Shown in pieces: positions 60,445-64,000 of a stretch of DNA of 64,000 nucleotides. The stretch is from JANLTP01 sp031363055 (GTDB taxonomy: Bacteria; Pseudomonadota; Gammaproteobacteria; Burkholderiales; Burkholderiaceae_E). The position numbers and the translations under genes were made by a program. Each line of letters opens with the position of its first letter. Within the stretch, counting starts at the first letter, position 1. Location of the stretch: positions 1-64,000 of the forward strand of contig JANLTP010000241.1 in the NCBI GenBank assembly GCA_031363055.1, written 5' to 3'. Below the pieces are notes generated by a model. It was not told the origin of the DNA. It searched no databases and was given only the letters and a program-made list of their open reading frames with translations.

Positions 60445-61953
60445 ATGAACGTAACCCGACATGTGAACGATACGACCGATTCAGGCGGCCATGCGCCGCG
60501 CTTTGTCATTCGGTCGGTCGCGTTATTCGAGCGACCGGTGCAGCTTAGGATGCCGTTTCGATTTGGAGTCGTCACGTTGACGGCCTGTCCGCAGGCGTTT
60601 GTACAGGTACAAATTGAATTGCTTGATGGGCGCTGTGCGACCGGTGCAGCGGCGGAAATGATGGCGCCCAAGTGGTTCGACAAAAATCTGTCGTTGAGCA
60701 ACGACGACAATTTCAACCAGTTGCGCGACGTTTGCCGTATGGCGCGCGACGCTTATTTGTCCGACTCGACACCCGATACCGCGTTCGGGCATTTTGCGCG
60801 CCACTACGAAGCTCATCAACGAGCATCGATCGCGGGCGGCTACAACGCCTTGCTGGCCAACTACGGACCGGCTCTGATTGATCGCGCGATACTCGATGCC
60901 TCGTGCCGTGCCGAGGCGATTTCGTTCTACACCGCCCTGCAGAGTAATCGGGTCGGAATCGGTGCTGCGCATCGACAATTTGACGGCCTGAACGTCGGCC
61001 TGAATTTTGGTGCGAATGCCGGCCTGAATTTCGACCGATTCCTCGCGTCGTTACGACCGGCCGCTGCGATTGAAGCGCGCCATACCATCGGGCTTGTTGA
61101 TGCCATTGCGAACGCTGATCAGTCCGGCTCTGTCAACGACGGTCTTCCCGAAACGCTTGAGGCGGTGGTGGCGCGATATGGCCATCGTTATTTCAAGCTC
61201 AAGGTCAGCGGCCAACTGGAGCATGATCTTGATCGTCTGACATCGATTGCCGCCGTGCTCGACGCACGAGCGCAAGCCTATTTCGTCTCGCTCGACGGTA
61301 ACGAGCAATATGAGAGCGCCGAACAGGTCCTTGAATTGATTGCACACATGCGCGCAGTACCCGCACTGTCACGTCTGGTCGAGTCGATCTTGTTTGTCGA
61401 GCAACCGATTTCGCGCGGGGTCGCGTTAAGTGCTGACTTCCGTAACGACCGACTGGGCCTGCCTGTCATTATTGATGAGTCCGATGGCACGCTCGATACG
61501 TTCGCCGAGGCACGCGCCCGAGGCTATGCCGGCGTGTCCAGCAAGACTTGCAAGGGTCTTTATAAATCGGTTCTGAATGCGGCCCGGTGCCGAACCTGGA
61601 ACGCCGAGGCGGTGGCCAGCGGTTCTGGCCAGCGCTACTTCATGTCGGCCGAAGATCTGACGACACAAGCCGGTCTCGCGGTTCAGCAGGATCTGGCGCT
61701 GGTCAATCTGCTGGGCATTACCCACGTCGAGCGCAACGGGCATCATTATGTCAACGGTATGGCTGCGCAGTCTGCGAGCGAGCAGTCAGCGTTTCTGGCG
61801 GCCCATCCGGATGTTTATGAACAGTCGCATGGCGCTGTCCGGTTGGCCATTCGTGACGGTCGGATCGCGCTGAATTCCCTGGAGTGCATTGGTTACGCAA
61901 GTGCCGCCATGCCCGATTTCCGTGCCATGCAAGCAATGCCGCTCGCAATATGA
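60445..61953 (+). CDS. Enolase-superfamily enzyme (mandelate racemase/MLE type)
   Basis: A 502-residue protein of the mandelate racemase/muconate lactonizing enzyme branch. The KLK pair (HRYFKLKVSG), metal ligands in SLDGNEQY, FVEQPIS and VIIDESDG, and a downstream Lys in GVSSKTCKG form the expected barrel active site. An Asn/Gly/Leu-rich repeat (GLNVGLNFGANAGLNF) lies ahead of the barrel. It is longer than typical family members (350-450). Family members abstract a proton next to a carboxylate, giving dehydration, racemisation or lactonisation. As the first enzyme after the transporter it may dehydrate the imported acid. Substrate unknown. Confidence 0.82.
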   Translation: MNVTRHVNDTTDSGGHAPRFVIRSVALFERPVQLRMPFRFGVVTLTACPQAFVQVQIELLDGRCATGAAAEMMAPKWFDKNLSLSNDDNFNQLRDVCRMARDAYLSDSTPDTAFGHFARHYEAHQRASIAGGYNALLANYGPALIDRAILDASCRAEAISFYTALQSNRVGIGAAHRQFDGLNVGLNFGANAGLNFDRFLASLRPAAAIEARHTIGLVDAIANADQSGSVNDGLPETLEAVVARYGHRYFKLKVSGQLEHDLDRLTSIAAVLDARAQAYFVSLDGNEQYESAEQVLELIAHMRAVPALSRLVESILFVEQPISRGVALSADFRNDRLGLPVIIDESDGTLDTFAEARARGYAGVSSKTCKGLYKSVLNAARCRTWNAEAVASGSGQRYFMSAEDLTTQAGLAVQQDLALVNLLGITHVERNGHHYVNGMAAQSASEQSAFLAAHPDVYEQSHGAVRLAIRDGRIALNSLECIGYASAAMPDFRAMQAMPLAI

Positions 61954-62051
61954 TGCCGCTCGCCAAACGATACCGCCAACCGATACCGCTCGCCAGCGTG
62001 AAGCTCAACACTGGCATTCAGTAGCCCACTCATTTAAAAGGATAATCGAAT

Positions 62052-63203
62052 ATGGCAACCCAAAGACTCGGCATCATCATGAATGGCGTGACCGGACGCA
62101 TGGGCACCAATCAGCATCTGATTCGCTCGATTGCGGCCATTCGCGCGCAAGGCGGCGTGTTGCTGAATAACGGTGATCGGGTATTGCCTGACCCGATCCT
62201 GATCGGCCGCAATGCCGAAAAAGTGGCAGCGTTGGCCAAGGCGCACGACGTCGAGCGCTGGAGCACTGATCTGGACCGCGCGTTGGCGAATCCGCAGGAC
62301 ACGCTGTTCTTCGATGCTGCCACCACACAGATGCGCCCGACCTTGCTGGCCAAGGCGATCAACGCGGGCAAGGACATCTACTGTGAAAAGCCGGTGGCCA
62401 CCAATCTGAAAGAGGCAACTGAAATTTATCAGTTGGCCAAGGCCAAGGGCATCAAGCACGGTGTGGTCCAGGACAAGCTGTTTTTACCGGGCCTGCTCAA
62501 GCTCAAGATGCTGCGTGACTCGGGCTTCTTCGGCAAAATTCTGTCAGTGCGTGGCGAATTCGGTTACTGGGTTTTTGAAGGTGACCTGCAGCCGAGTCAG
62601 CGGCCCTCCTGGAATTACCGAACCGAAGACGGCGGTGGCATCATTCTCGACATGATCTGCCATTGGCGTTATGTGCTGGACAACTTGTTCGGAGAGGTCA
62701 AGTCAGTATCCTGCATGGGCGCGACCCATATTCCTGAACGTATCGATGAAGCTGGTCAGCGCTATCGGGCGACGGCCGATGACGCGGCCTATGCGACGTT
62801 CGAGCTCGCCGATGGCGTGATTGCGCAAATCAACAGCTCCTGGACCACGCGCGTTCGTCGTGACGATCTGGTGACCTTTCATGTCGACGGCACTCACGGT
62901 TCGGCAGTCGCCGGGCTGACTGACGTTCGTACCCAGGCGCGAGTGAATACGCCAAAGCCGGTCTGGAATCCGGATGTGCGTCAGCCGTTCAACTTTTTTG
63001 ATCACTGGCAGTTGGTACCCGACTATGTCATTTTCGATAACGGCTTCAAGACGCAGTGGGAGTTGTTCATTCGCCACCTTGCCGAGGATGCGCCGTTCAA
63101 ATGGACCTTGCTCGAAGGTGCCAAAGGGGTGCAACTGGTCGAGTGCGCGCTGCAGTCCTGGAAAGAGCGCCGCTGGATCGATGTGCCGGCCTTGCCGGTT
63201 TAG
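62052..63203 (+). CDS. Gfo/Idh/MocA-family oxidoreductase
   Basis: A 383-residue NAD(P)-dependent dehydrogenase. The N-terminal Rossmann domain begins [12 protein letters not shown], and [10 protein letters not shown] holds the family's EKP motif with the catalytic Lys. The C-terminal domain contains [19 protein letters not shown], which supplies the D-x3-H pair of the active site. Such enzymes oxidise a hydroxyl of sugars, inositols or related polyols. It follows the enolase-superfamily gene by 98 bp and precedes the DUF993 gene by 52 bp. Together they resemble a sugar-like acid pathway. Confidence 0.88.
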   Translation: MATQRLGIIMNGVTGRMGTNQHLIRSIAAIRAQGGVLLNNGDRVLPDPILIGRNAEKVAALAKAHDVERWSTDLDRALANPQDTLFFDAATTQMRPTLLAKAINAGKDIYCEKPVATNLKEATEIYQLAKAKGIKHGVVQDKLFLPGLLKLKMLRDSGFFGKILSVRGEFGYWVFEGDLQPSQRPSWNYRTEDGGGIILDMICHWRYVLDNLFGEVKSVSCMGATHIPERIDEAGQRYRATADDAAYATFELADGVIAQINSSWTTRVRRDDLVTFHVDGTHGSAVAGLTDVRTQARVNTPKPVWNPDVRQPFNFFDHWQLVPDYVIFDNGFKTQWELFIRHLAEDAPFKWTLLEGAKGVQLVECALQSWKERRWIDVPALPV

Positions 63204-63255
63204 GAGAACGCGCGGTGATGCGCGGTGAATATGCGCGGGACTTTAGGAGAAGGCT

Positions 63256-64000
63256 ATGAACGCACCTGAAATAATTCAACAATCGATTCGTTTGCCGGCC
63301 AGCGATGGCCGTTTGCAGGACTACCGATTGTCGGTGCCGCGAAACTTTCCGGCGCAACACTCGGGTCAGTTTTCGCGCATCGCCTATTCGGCGGTCCACG
63401 TCGTCGCTGACCCTTTGAAGACGCAGGACCCCTGGATCGACTGCGCCATTGATTGGGATACCACCCTGGAATACCGTCGCCATTTGTGGCGCCTCGGACT
63501 CGGAGTTGCCGAGGCGATGGATACCGCGCAGCGCGGCATGGGTCTGGATTGGCCGACCTCGCTAGAGCTGATCCGACGCTCGATCGATGCCTCGAAGGAC
63601 TTCAAGGGTGCACTGCTGGCCAGTGGTGCCGGTACCGACCACTTGCCCGCTGAGCAGGCGTACTCGATCGAGGACGTGATCGGCGCTTATGAAGAACAGG
63701 TGGCCGCGATTGAACATCTGGGCGGCAAGATCATTCTGATGGCATCAAGGGCGCTGGCGAAGGTCGCCCGTTCACCAGACGACTATCACCGCGTCTATGA
63801 CCGCATCCTCGCCCAAGTCAAGCAGCCGGTGATCATTCACTGGCTGGGCGAAATGTTTGATCCGGCACTGGCGGGGTACTGGGGTCATGCCGATCACATG
63901 AAAGCCATGGAGGTCGCGCTCGAGGTTGTGAATCGGCATGCAGCCCGGATCGATGGCGTCAAAGTCTCCTTGCTCGACAAGGACAAGGAAATTGTCATGC
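63256..64000 (+). CDS. DUF993 family protein, DHDPS-like, cut by window end
   Basis: The first 248 residues of a protein matching DUF993, annotated elsewhere as dihydrodipicolinate synthase family. ATG 63256 follows TAGGAGAAGG. Recognisable parts are DPWIDCAIDWDTTLEYRRHL, GLGVAEAMDTAQRGMGLDWP, EEQVAAIEHLGGKIILMASR and the beginning of VKQPVIIHWLGEMFDPAL. The catalytic Lys of the barrel may be in GVKVSLLDKDKE. Aldolases of this fold split keto-deoxy acids, so a last cleavage step is a plausible role. The 3' end is beyond the window. Confidence 0.8.
   Translation, partial: MNAPEIIQQSIRLPASDGRLQDYRLSVPRNFPAQHSGQFSRIAYSAVHVVADPLKTQDPWIDCAIDWDTTLEYRRHLWRLGLGVAEAMDTAQRGMGLDWPTSLELIRRSIDASKDFKGALLASGAGTDHLPAEQAYSIEDVIGAYEEQVAAIEHLGGKIILMASRALAKVARSPDDYHRVYDRILAQVKQPVIIHWLGEMFDPALAGYWGHADHMKAMEVALEVVNRHAARIDGVKVSLLDKDKEIVM

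Overview
The window reads as chromosomal DNA of a Gram-negative betaproteobacterium, most likely order Burkholderiales. The pointers are a Bug/TctC-type periplasmic binding protein, a FimV-type protein, a divergent rppH-proS pair beside a CNP1-like gene, a wax ester synthase/DGAT operon, an ECF42-like sigma factor, and fairly GC-rich coding sequence throughout. The genus cannot be named from the sequence alone. Gene density is high: no gene-free stretch reaches 300 bases. I see no rRNA, tRNA, insertion sequence, phage gene or CRISPR array.

Region 1 (1-9.1 kb) is catabolic and oxidative: a secreted intradiol dioxygenase, a Baeyer-Villiger-type monooxygenase overlapping a flavin hydroxylase, a family III CoA-transferase followed by a Bug binding protein, a CYTH-domain protein, a glutathione transferase and a CmcJ/NvfI-like oxygenase. 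Region 2 (9.0-16.1 kb) holds a short FimV-like protein, a frameshifted altronate-dehydratase-family gene, TRAP permeases without a binding protein, an L-idonate 5-dehydrogenase-like enzyme and an outer-membrane barrel protein. Region 3 (16.1-24.7 kb) holds an ABC exporter, an alkyl sulfatase, an SDR plus FAH-family pair, and a Spy-like periplasmic protein followed by a response regulator and histidine kinase.

Region 4 (24.7-37.4 kb) contains two TRAP clusters. In the first, an XRE-cupin regulator is divergent from a DSD1-type PLP enzyme, a complete TRAP transporter and an alpha/beta hydrolase. The second has TRAP P-Q-M, an SDR, an Ldh2-type dehydrogenase and a 2-hydroxyacid dehydrogenase, headed by a sigma70-like promoter and a LacI-type operator; a CtBP-like dehydrogenase is divergent. 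Region 5 (37.4-43.3 kb) runs from a WS/DGAT, alpha/beta hydrolase and SDR lipid operon into an ECF42-like sigma factor and its probable target operon (VOC, YCII/DGPF, DUF1428). A near-perfect ECF42-type promoter lies between the sigma gene and that operon.

Region 6 (43.3-56.6 kb) is mostly housekeeping and signalling: CNP1-like, RppH, ProS, Uup, a membrane Ser/Thr kinase with a TssQ-like lipoprotein, a PAS-GGDEF-EAL protein, periplasmic MsrA, two unknown proteins, a SUI1/YciH protein, and a cupin divergent from a TetR regulator. Region 7 (56.5 kb to the end) looks like one catabolic unit: a single-domain MetE-like protein is divergent from an NMT1-type ABC transporter, an enolase-superfamily enzyme, a Gfo/Idh/MocA oxidoreductase and a DUF993 aldolase-like protein cut by the window edge. 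The two divergent promoters carry the same palindromic operator.

The most notable observations are the paired operators and unassigned pathway of region 7, the ECF42 promoter, and a frameshift in the altronate-dehydratase gene that coincides exactly with a perfect 15-bp inverted repeat, as expected of a hairpin-templated mutation.
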